Shown here: positions 33,939-42,473 of the stretch, piece by piece
Layout of the letters: each line of letters begins with the position of its first letter
Position numbering within the stretch: the stretch's first letter is position 1
Source of the DNA: Lentinus brumalis
Lineage: Eukaryota; Basidiomycota; Agaricomycetes; Polyporales; Polyporaceae
Direction of reading: 5' to 3'
NCBI GenBank assembly: GCA_001792895.1
Contig: MARA01000033.1
Coordinates: 1-64,000 of the forward strand
Length of the DNA stretch: 64,000 nucleotides
Notes under the pieces: model-generated
Database searches by the model: none
Seen by the model: the letters and a program-made list of their open reading frames with translations, nothing else
What the model was told of the DNA's origin: nothing
Position numbers and translations under genes: made by a program

Positions 33939-34667
33939 CTACAGGACAGACACATGATATAGGGAAGCCTGGAGCGTACGCGGCCTGGTCGCAGCTCCCA
34001 CGTACTTGTAAAGGTACTCGATGGTGAATGCAACTCGTACAGCATCAAATGGAACGTCCAAGATGTGTGCGGGGACCATGCGCTTTCCGACCTTGTTGTA
34101 GAAAGGTAGTGCAGATTTGATGGTCTTGCAAATATGTCATCAGCGAAAGCCCGCGGGACAAAGACATGGAGAACATACATGGCCCTTGGGTGGCTGCCAT
34201 TTCAGCTGCAGACGCACTGAACCGTCCTCGCACTGGTGGACCACCTCTGAAAGGTCCACCTCGGTTGCAGGGATGCTGCGCGCGATGGCTTGCACAGCCG
34301 GGAGAAGCTGATCCCAGTATATGCGAGCGATATGATCGCCGCGGCGTCGTGCCACGAGCCAGAACGAGACGTCCTGCTCTGATCCCACGTCCTCGAAAAT
34401 GGCGCGACCGAGAGCCGTAGCATAGCACTCAAAGGGGGAGATGACACCCTCCAGTTCCCACAAGATGGGGATTGTCGGTGGTGCGATGGGGCGAGCGGGA
34501 GGAGGTTGCACGCAACATATCCAGCGCACTTCGCCGGTCTCGAGGACGTAGCCGGAACCTGTGAATTGCACTGCGAGAGTGCAGTACGGCGCGCACATTA
34601 TCGAAAGCGATACGGTGATGAAGTGCTCGGCATTGTCGATAGTAAGGAACTCGGGCTGAGTCGACAT
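33939..34667 (-). CDS. Accessory protein of the TIR element, conserved-looking C-terminal domain
   Basis: Two exons: from ATG 34667 (MSTQPEFLTIDNAEHFITVS) to a GTATGT donor at about 34181, then an exon from about 34126 beginning TIKSALPFYNKVGKRMVP and ending YHVSVL at 33939. The first exon contains CAPYCTLAVQFTGSGYVL, PILWELEGVISPFECYAT and RIYWDQLLPAVQAIARSI. The second exon contains ILDVPFDAVRVAFTIEYLYK. No family was recognised. The second exon lines up with the C-terminal domain of the Helitron-side gene at 22906-24497: L-P-x-Y-(N/D)-x-x-G, then A-V/L-V-x-(V/L)-x-F-(T/S)-(I/L), and a shared terminal V-L. The gene lies between the transposase and the right TIR on the same strand as the transposase, with 303 bases between the two start codons' flanks. 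Confidence 0.6.
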
Positions 34668-35325
34668 GGTGTTTGTGAGCAAAGTTGTTAACCTCCTATG
34701 ATCATTAGGAGCAGTGGACAAAATGCATCCGCCTCCCTTGTCTATAATAGGACAACATACTTACTCAGTACTTACGAGGGCCGGTTGAGGCTACTGCGCA
34801 CACTTGCAGCACTGATGGGAGGACGTAAGAACACGCGCAGCCTGTGTGAGACGTAGAATCTAGAAGGGATGTCAAGTGTAAACAATGGTACTCACACACA
34901 ATACACAACTCAGTAGCCGAGCGTAGGGGTCCGCATATGGAAGTTGTGTGCGCGAGGGTGCGTTCCGATGTTGCGAGCTTCAAAACGTTGGTCAATAAGC
35001 ATCGTGAGTGATGCGAGAGTTGTTAATTGGTACGTACCAGTTGCAGCGAAGCTTTCCGAGAGACGGGAGTGGCGGTAAGTGACCCCGGTGGGAGCGCACC
35101 CTGGGTAGGCTTCCGGGTGCCCCTCCGGGGCACCCTGGGCCGCTGCGCGGCCCGCCTGCGGCGGGCCTCCCTCTTGCTATGACCAATTTGCCCGCGAGAC
35201 GCCCGACCCAGAATCGCTCAGAATCGCCGCAGAATCGCGCTCCATCATGAGGGTGGTCAAACTCCCTCGGGATTCTGGGGACAACAACGAGCTCAGAATC
35301 GCCACAGAAAACCTGCCCAGAATCG
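34668..35325. other. Right subterminal region of the TIR element
   Basis: No protein-like frame was found between the accessory gene and the right TIR. It contains the hairpin cluster at 35115-35167 and AGAATCG motifs from about 35212 onward (CAGAATCGC several times), mirroring the left end. Confidence 0.5.
35115..35167. repeat. Cluster of three perfect GC-rich hairpins with 3-nt loops
   Basis: 35115-35135 forms a 9-bp stem (GGGTGCCCC/GGGGCACCC) with loop TCC. 35137-35153 forms a 7-bp stem (GGGCCGC/GCGGCCC) with loop TGC. 35149-35167 forms an 8-bp stem (GGCCCGCC/GGCGGGCC) with loop TGC. The second and third overlap at 35149-35153, so they are mutually exclusive. They lie about 160 bases inside the right TIR. 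Confidence 0.9.
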
Positions 35326-35357
35326 CCTCAGAATCGCGAACTCTGACTACCCCTAAT
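35326..35357 (-). repeat. Right terminal inverted repeat (32 bp)
   Basis: Exact reverse complement of 25200-25231, reading CCTCAGAATCGCG and ending in GACTACCCCTAAT. Confidence 0.95.
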
Positions 35358-36258
35358 ATTATCCGTGACAAGAAGAAGGACCGGATCCGTGGCAGCTTGA
35401 GCTAAGTACTTACTCTTCTGAGAGGATTTGACGATTCTCCGTCGTATTTGTCACTAGCATACCCAGCCGCGAAGCAAATGCGCACGGCACGCTCCTACTC
35501 AATTCCTCAGGTGTCTGCACAGCTGAAAAATGCGGGAAGCACGCGATACCTACGTCGGTGTCCCAGGAGAGTACTCGACATGGGATGTTGAGTGCAAGAC
35601 GCATGAGCGCCGCAAAGAGACCGCAGTAGAAATGTCGAGGACGAGGAGAAGCACCGTGCTACTTATTGCCTCGACCAGTGTGCATGCCATGACATGGCCT
35701 TGGCAGTGTGCGTGGTGAGGTTCAGTGCGTCGACTGTGAAACTAATTCTCTCGAGGACCAGGTCTATGTTTGCCGAGTTAGCTATGTCACCACCACAAGT
35801 CAAGCCCCGCTATGTGGGGACGTGTTGAGGACAGACAATTGCAAGCAACTTGAAACAACATCTTCACCAATCGTTTGACGACCTCTACGAGCAGACAATT
35901 TTTAAGGCCAGAGCTGTAACAAGACCATGTCGGTAATAGCACTTCCTCGTGCGAGAGACCGGGAACGGAGGTGTTCGTGCTTCTTTTGCGACATCGCTCA
36001 GCGCGTCTGCGCCTAAACCCTGAATCGTAAGTGCGGACGAGGCGCAGCCACCTGATGCCTGAAATCGCGGCGCGCAGATGTTGGCGAGTGGCCGAAAGAG
36101 ACCGCTGGACTTTGATACGCAGATGCGTGAGTACATGGTATTTCGCCAGTCTGACGTCCGTCAACGCCGAAGGCTCCTAGTTTGCGGACAATCTACCCAC
36201 AGGAATAGGGTGCCGCGAAAGTGTCGCAGATAGTGCAACCTGAGGAAAACACAGAAGG
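35358..36258. other. Intergenic region at the border of the host-gene block
   Basis: No supported gene. Short frames on both strands (for example 35787-36164 minus) have no recognisable domain. This marks the change from mobile-element DNA to conserved host genes. Confidence 0.4.
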
Positions 36259-37225
36259 TTACACCAATCGTTTCACCTCCTTGACCTTCTCCTCGACAAC
36301 CTCCTTGACCTCCTCCACCTTCTCCTCTACGACAGCCTTCGCCGTCTGCGCCGACTCCTCCGTATTGCGGAGCGCCTCCTGTGCGCGAACGTGCGCCCGA
36401 GCTTGGACTTGCGCCTGCCGCCAGCCGAGCGTCTCTCGCAACTTGAGCCCTGTTGCCTCCTCGACCTTCCCGACGAGGGTTGCGACGCCTTCGGAGAACG
36501 TCTCGCGGCCGTCCTGCGTTGCGTCCTTGACGCGCTCCCACGTCATCGCGGTGTGCGCCTTCGCAATCTCGTGCTTCTCCGCGAGCGTCGGGAAGTGCGT
36601 CTCTTCGAGCGAGCCGAGGTAGGACGAGACGTTATGTGAGGTCTTGGGGAGGAAGTGGTTCAGGGAGAGAATGAAGAGCGCAGGGGGGAGTGTAAGTCGC
36701 CAGAAGATGCGATTGCGTGCAAGGACGGAGCCGGTGAGGGTTGCGACGCCGACGTAGAGGATGCCCGGGGTGAGGGGTTCATCGGGGGCAATGAGCGACT
36801 TGACTCTATCTAGGGTAATACAGTGATCGGATGAGCTTCTAGAGGGGTAATTGAAGAGGTATATGACGCACTTTCAACTGCCTGCTCTACGCCAATCCAT
36901 CGCGACACCACTCCCTGCACTCTAGCGTGTGCATCGAGGTACGTATCCGTCAGCGCGCGGCGAGCGACACCAATCTGCTTCTCAAGTTCAGATGGCGTCT
37001 CCACGAGAATAAGCTCGGGTTCTGGGGTCGGGTAGATGGGCAGCTGGTAGGTACCACCTCGTCAGGACGAAGAGCACAGACAGTGTTAGGAAACGCACCT
37101 TGTCGCGTGCCTCATGTACGCCGACCGCGACGGCGGCCACCGCAAAGCCCCTCCTGCTCTGTGCTTACGTTCAGAACCAGCATTCAGCAGCCTGAGCAGA
37201 GACATACCGCGAGTAGCCTGAGCAT
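36259..37225 (-). CDS. MICOS complex subunit of the MIC26/MIC27 (apolipoprotein O) family
   Basis: It starts at ATG 37225 (MLRLLAS), interrupted by a 50-base GTATGT..CACAG intron and continuing as SRRGFAVAAVAVGVHEARDK, a mitochondrial-type N-terminus with a hydrophobic segment. Later exons give LPIYPTPEPELILVETPSEL, ALTDTYLDAHARVQGVVSRW, VKSLIAPDEPLTPGILYVGV, TLTGSVLARNRIFWRLTLPP and LNHFLPKTSHNVSSYLGSLE, with two predicted inner-membrane segments. The C-terminal exon (TWERVKDATQDGRETFSEGV to KEVKRLV) forms a charged coiled-coil-like tail of Glu/Lys/Val repeats. Members sit in the mitochondrial inner membrane, bind cardiolipin and shape cristae junctions. Exon borders are all canonical and the length (about 250 residues) is usual. 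MIC26 versus MIC27 cannot be decided here. Confidence 0.85.
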
Positions 37226-38623
37226 CGAGTGTGATAGTTTGCAAGTCCGTCATAGACGCGCTTGACGCCTGCATGCGGCTCGGAATATGCCGGAGCGACA
37301 CCCGACGCCGTATATGGAATCTCCAGCTCCTGCTTTCCGACTTGCAAGTTCAACTCGATTTCAACATCACTACAGTACTGTTTCCAGGCTCCTTGTGAAC
37401 CACAACAATCGACGCAGTTGCAGTGGTGGACCTCAGGAGCCGCTGACTATACGATCTACTGCTTATCCCGCCCGCTATCAACTGAGTTTCGACGCCTCAG
37501 CGTCGGCGAGCTTGCCTCTGAGGTGAGCTCCTTCCTACAGGGGAGGCATATCCTGGCACCTGACCAGCGAACAGGAGAATTGTACGTCTGCTAACAGGCT
37601 CCCCAGTGCCGTTCAACGCCCAGGAACCTAATCTCCATGAGGCCGGACTTCTGTGGTCGGCACAGCGATGTCCACCCTCCTACCGCATCCACCGCACGCG
37701 GCACGCGCAACTCTCCAGCGAGTCTTCCTCATCGTCACTTGCACGCCCACACCACTCATACTTGCAGATTGTCGCCGCGGTACCATTCCTCCCGCTGCGC
37801 CGCTCGAGCCGGGCCACGGTCTGACAGCCAGAGCAGAACGACACGATTGCTACTGCGCTACCTCCACGAGGCTTGCATCGCAAGTGACAGTCATATGCGC
37901 CCACCGTTGCGGCGCAGGATTACTAGGTCGCCGCTACGCCGCTCGGCTCTGGCCCAGCACAATTGGACGGACGAACGAACTTGTGTCGCCGCTGCTGTGA
38001 CCGCATCGGCTGTCTCACCGGCAAGTACGCTCACGACTTCGTCTCCCAAGGTCAGGCCTACCTGTGCACATGCTGCGGCTTCCATCTGCCAACTACCACG
38101 GCGGCCCGCGGGCGGCGAGCGTCGGCGCACCCATCGCCGCTGTCGGATGCATTCAGACCACATAATTATCTCATGTCGGATCGGTGCCGGGCATTGTCCT
38201 GCAGTACAATACGCCCAGTGATGAGCGTTCGAAGTTGCAGCTTGCGTCCATCTCCGACCTTCCCTCGTCCACCTTCCCTCACCTTTTCCGCGCTCTACTT
38301 GACAAGCAGAAGGCCTGCTGCCTCGCCGCAAGACTTGGGAGGCTCGGGTGACCACCTCCTCTGCTTCTCAGCTTCTTCTCAGCCCTACCTGTGGGAGCCA
38401 TCTGCCAAAACGTCGCCGCACTCACAAACCCCATCGCCGCCGCCATCGCCGCGGTCGGCGCATTCTGTCAAGTGTCGAGCACACGCAGCGCATCCGGATA
38501 TCGAGTCGTCGCTTCCGATTACTATCCTACATACAATAAACACTTCTACATGTGTCCAATCCGAAGCAGCCGTCACAAAAGTCCTTCGTCGTCTCAAGAG
38601 CACGCATCCCTAGCACAGCCCAC
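37226..38623. other. Intergenic region, no gene supported
   Basis: Frames on the + strand (37287-38738) are Ser/Pro/Thr/Arg-rich, overlap one another in all frames and carry no recognisable domain. They look like GC-rich chance frames. The interval contains the upstream region of the MIC26/27 gene and the 3' flank of the next gene, and I see no RNA gene. Confidence 0.4.
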
Positions 38624-39445
38624 TCATGCGGCGACGACGAGCCGCTCCGCCCTCCAGCTCTCGCTTCGACTCTCAAACCCGAGCACGTTCCGGCTGCCAT
38701 CAAGCGGCGCGGCGGGCCACCCCCAGCCCGCGCCATAGGCGTTGCGCCGCCGCCTGCCCTCGACGTCGGCCGGCACGCGGCTCTTCAAGCTCGCGTTCGG
38801 GGCTTTCCGGCCGGAGCGACGGCGCCGCTGTGTGTCGGCCTTCTTCTGGCCGTCGAGAGGCTTCACGAGGGGAGTCGGGTTGGTCGTGGGAAGAGAGGAA
38901 GGAGAGGACTTGGTGGATGAGGACTTGCGGGTCATGAAGGGGATGTGGGCGTCGACGTGGGCGCGCTGCGAGGGCGAGAGGCCGACGGAAGGCGAGGAGG
39001 AGAGTGCGAGCAGCTCGGTGAGTGTGTAAACTCTGGGTATCTTCGATGCGGGGGGTATATTCGCGTTGGTGCGAGAGATGGGAGTGGTTGTGGTTGACTT
39101 GGGTGTAGCGACATCTACAGGTGCGTGGTCCATCAGTTCCGTGCTCAACCATCCATTGCACAGCGACCGAAACGTACCATGATGATGCGCATGTGCGGGG
39201 AGGGGAGAGATCGAGCGCGCCCGGAAGGCGGGCGACCGCGACTGGGAACGGTGTTGGTTGGGCGAGAGGGAGGCGCGGTCGCTGAAGGACGACGGTGCGG
39301 ACGTCACGGAGGACGTTGATGGGTTCCGCCGGTGCACAGGTACGTACAAGCCCTTCTGGATGGGCGTCGCTGAGTCGAGGGAGCGCGCCGCAGACAGGGT
39401 CTCGGTCTGGGTGCGCGAGGACGAGATCGTGATGGGGCTCGACAT
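38624..39445 (-). CDS. Putative eIF4E-binding low-complexity protein
   Basis: It starts at ATG 39445 (MSSPITISSSRTQTETLSAA). The protein is mostly disordered and Ser/Pro/Arg-rich, with short conserved-looking islands: KGLYVPVHRRNPS near the N-terminus, PRVYTLTELLALSSSPSVGL in the middle, and a basic C-terminus (RRRSGRKAPN; RRRNAYGAGWGWP). YTLTELL fits the eIF4E-binding consensus Y-x4-L-hydrophobic. A likely intron (GTACGT at about 39179 to CTGTAG at about 39119) would remove the stretch between HAHHHG and VATPKS. Small fungal 4E-binding proteins repress cap-dependent translation by competing with eIF4G, and I infer such a role. The motif is short, so the call is tentative. Confidence 0.5.
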   Translation of the reverse strand: MSSPITISSSRTQTETLSAARSLDSATPIQKGLYVPVHRRNPSTSSVTSAPSSFSDRASLSPNQHRSQSRSPAFRARSISPLPAHAHHHGTFRSLCNGWLSTELMDHAPVDVATPKSTTTTPISRTNANIPPASKIPRVYTLTELLALSSSPSVGLSPSQRAHVDAHIPFMTRKSSSTKSSPSSLPTTNPTPLVKPLDGQKKADTQRRRRSGRKAPNASLKSRVPADVEGRRRRNAYGAGWGWPAAPLDGSRNVLGFESRSESWRAERLVVAA

Positions 39446-39650
39446 GGCGATGGAGGAGTTGTACGAGAGGGTGCGGGTGGTGTACGAGAGGGTAGTTGAG
39501 AAAGTGCTGACGGTGAGTGAGTACTTGAACTCAAGAACGAACTCGACGGGGCGGGATGAGGACTACGCCGACCCGCGCACGCAGTTCTTATACAGGACAC
39601 GAGCGACCTGGGAATGCGACGTGGCGACATCTCGCGCGCGCATCGCTCAG

Positions 39651-39899
39651 TCACCGCATGCGGCGGGTGGCCACGACATGTCTCTGGATAGCGGCGGATG
39701 AGTTGCGTAGGTTCTCGGAGGGTGGCGAATGTTCTCGAGCTGCCCGCTTTGGGAACGCTCTCCCAGTGCCTTGTGGCTGTGCCATGACTGTGCTCGTTGA
39801 TGACGAAGCGCTCGCAACTCTGTTGCGCAGCTGCGTCAGCTCGGCCTGGAGGATTGCGAAGACTCGGCGGAGGATGACTAGCATATCTGTTGTCGCCAT
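39651..39899 (-). CDS. Small hypothetical ORF, 82 residues
   Basis: An ATG frame (MATTDMLVILRRVFAILQAE) gives a short amphipathic N-terminus with leucine-spaced residues and a basic C-terminus. Nothing is recognised. It lies upstream of the putative eIF4E-binding gene on the same strand and may be leader sequence of that gene, or chance. Confidence 0.2.
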   Translation of the reverse strand: MATTDMLVILRRVFAILQAELTQLRNRVASASSSTSTVMAQPQGTGRAFPKRAAREHSPPSENLRNSSAAIQRHVVATRRMR

Positions 39900-40322
39900 A
39901 CTGGTGTTATGTGCTCGGTGACCTCTATGGGAGGACGTTTCGGACAAGCAGGCGATGACTCGCGTGCAGTTCACGACATCGTCCGGCAACCATCGTAGAT
40001 ACCCGGAAGAGTACTTACCTGTATTACAGTCCGTACTTTCAGCCACGGCCCACACTATTCGCCGGTGACCGCTGGATATCCGAATGTGGGTGATAGTCCA
40101 CACGTCAAAAGGACTCAGTTATATGGTAAGACAAGTAGTACATTACACAGGGATATACGGATACAAAGCTCGGTACGAGTGAGGTCTATCGATCGTGCAT
40201 GCAATGACCCCGGGCCTACAGTAAGTGACACAGATGTATGAACGTGTCCGCGTATGATGGTTATGCAAAGTGTAAATGTGGGGGAGGGCGTGGATACGAG
40301 AAACGGAGGAAACGCAAGACAA
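39900..40322. other. Intergenic region
   Basis: No gene is supported. It is the shared upstream/downstream flank between two minus-strand genes. Confidence 0.4.
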
Positions 40323-42473
40323 CTACAGCTTCGAGAGCAGCAGCCCGATGACGACGAAGATAATCGTCGACGGCGGCGTCACGACGCAGTACGACCAGAA
40401 GATAGTCCGGCTGATGAGCCGCTCGAACGCGTCCCCAGACGCAGCTTGCGTGATCTGTGCTAGCGTCAGCGCGGGCGGCGACGCGATCAGGAGCACGTTC
40501 GACACCACGAACACCGGGCTAGTTCGCAAACATATACGTCAGCACCACCGTTCACCGGGTTCAGAAAAAGAAAGAAAACACGCACTCGTCAAAGACCCGC
40601 TGCAAGTCGTACTTCGTCGACAACATCATCAGCGGGAGCAGCACCAGCGGGGTGATGATCATCCGCGACAGAATCGCGACGACAACCGTTCTCGTCTCGC
40701 CCGGCCGTGCCTCCTTCGACGCCGACGCACCCAATGCACGGTCACTCCCCTTGCCCTTCGCTGACTTCGTCGAGAACATCTCCCGCACGCTCTTGAACAG
40801 CGATGCCCGCGAGCCGCTCCGTTGTACCTGCCGGCTGTGCTCGGGTAGCTGCTCTTGCCGGCCCCTGTTGGCCTTGTCCTCGGGGTCGGGTGGGGTGTAG
40901 AAGTACGCGCCGAGGACGACGAGGGTGATTGGGATGGAGCAGTCACCGGCGGAGGCAATTGCGTCCTTGACCGGGGGCAGGTGCACCTCGAGCGCGTGTT
41001 GCAGCGGGCGGACGCAGGCAACGATGAGGGACGCGAGCGCGGCCCACAGTGGCACGGTCATGAACTCGCGGAAACCCTTGTAGAACTTGCGAATACGGTA
41101 CTTTAAACGACGGGTGCGCGTCTGGAACTTGGAGGAGGATGGCTCGGTGCGCTGCCTGCGACCCGGACGGAGCTCGCCGTTGTCGTCTTCCTCGTCATCC
41201 TGATATTCCGCGATGGTATCGGAATCAGATGCCGGCAGCGAGCTTGTGCGCGGGTTAGGGGTGTTGGGAAACGAATAGAAGAATTTGCGGCCGTCCACTT
41301 CCTCGATGGATACGTTAGGGTTCGACTTTCCTTGCGCAGTCCGCGAGTCATCAGAGACAAAAGAGGACGTGGAGATGTTCTCATGGCGCAAGAACTGCTG
41401 CTCTGAGGCGGATGGGGGGAACGGTACCTCGTCAGCGCTGACGAGTGGACTGGCTTGACCGGCTTCCGCAGCCTCGGCTTCGGCTTGAACGGTTTCCGGA
41501 TCTGCTTGTGATAGCAGACGCACACCGTAGCTCCAGCGGACCTGAGGCATGGATTAGAATGCTGAATGCAGGCTGACATGATGATGCAACCACTTACCAC
41601 CATGCCTAGCGTCGAGTACAAGACAAGGTATGTCAGGGCACGACCGACCATCGCGTCCTTGTTATCGTCCTCGTCCCACTTCAGTCCTGGTACCGTAACG
41701 ACCAGACTCTGCATGAGCGCGATGGGAAGAGAGTTTGAGTTCATGAACATTGCCGCGGCTATAGCGAAGGATCTGACACACATGAGGTTAGATAAGTGCT
41801 TTGCCTGCAGGCTTGACACGTACCTTTGTGATTTCTTCAGCCGCATAGCGACACCGAGCACATAAGCTACTACCATAGACACCACAGTCGTGAGGATGAA
41901 GAAGAGGGGTATGATCCATAGCTCGCGCAATTTAGCTATCAGTCCGGTCAGCGATACATTTTCCTGCCGTATAGAAGATCAACGTACCTGGGGATAGGAA
42001 GAACGCAACCTTGGAGAACAGCAGAGATGGCGTGAACAGCGAGACATTGAGGCGATTGAGTTTCTAGAGGGATCAAGCAGTGTTAGGGTGTGCAAGGAAA
42101 CCTTCGCCATAGAAGACGCTACTGTGGCGCGATAGCATGTAGAACCACGCCGTTCATTCACGGCGGATGGGCGCGTACACGAATTTGTGGACTCTGCTTA
42201 TGTCAAACGACGCACTCGTGGTTTGAACGTCTGATCCAAACCTACTCCACGGCAGCAGCAGTCCATAAAGGGATGAAACGTACCTTCTGCGTCGCCCTAT
42301 CGAGAACACCTCTCCTGGCTAGGATGTAGCCTGCTAAACATAGCAGGAAGACCTCGGAGATCGACTACAACGAGCGCGAAAACGACGTCAGTGTCCGGAC
42401 GCGCCCAGCAAATCTCGCGCATGCTTACTTCGAAAGTGGTCTTGAGCAGCGGCACTAACGGAGTTCCAGCCAT
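40323..42473 (-). CDS. Auxin efflux carrier (PIN-like, Mem_trans) family membrane protein
   Basis: It starts at ATG 42473 (MAGTPLVPLLKTTFE), spliced to SISEVFLLCLAGYILARRGV, LNRLNVSLFTPSLLFSKVAF and LRELWIIPLFFILTTVVSMV. The N-terminal half has about five membrane segments with the family's conserved SFAIAAAMFMNSNSLPIALM and LKWDEDDNKDAMVGRALTYL. A long cytoplasmic loop (about 41530-41110) is acidic and Ser-rich. The C-terminal half resumes at RIRKFYKGFREFMTVPLWAA with further membrane segments (LVVLGAYFYTPP; ILSRMIITPLVLLPLMML; FWSYCVVTPPSTIIFVVIGL), ending at 40323. Five to six introns have normal borders. Fungal members are ER or plasma-membrane transporters of uncertain substrate; auxin itself need not be transported. 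Both transport halves are complete. Confidence 0.85.

Larger units (their letters stand above)
25200..35357. mobile_element. 10.2-kb terminal-inverted-repeat element with two transposase systems
   Basis: The outermost 32 bases at 25200-25231 are the exact reverse complement of 35326-35357. They begin ATTAGGGGTAGTCAGAG and the similarity continues inwards imperfectly (GATTCTGGG). Both ends carry clusters of AGAATCG/CGATTCT motifs. Inside, from left: a Myb/SANT-like protein (+), a PIF/Harbinger transposase (-), a large DDE-type transposase (-) and a small accessory gene (-). I find no direct target-site duplication: left flank TCTGTGAC, right flank ATTATCCG. Either the Harbinger pair is nested in a larger element, or one system was captured. 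No separate Harbinger TIRs were recognised between 25232-25528 or 29101-29580. Confidence 0.75.

Noticed and set aside
37287..38738. Several Ser/Pro/Arg-rich + strand frames suggesting a gene
   Set aside because: All three frames are open to a similar extent, no domain, no coherent exon chain.
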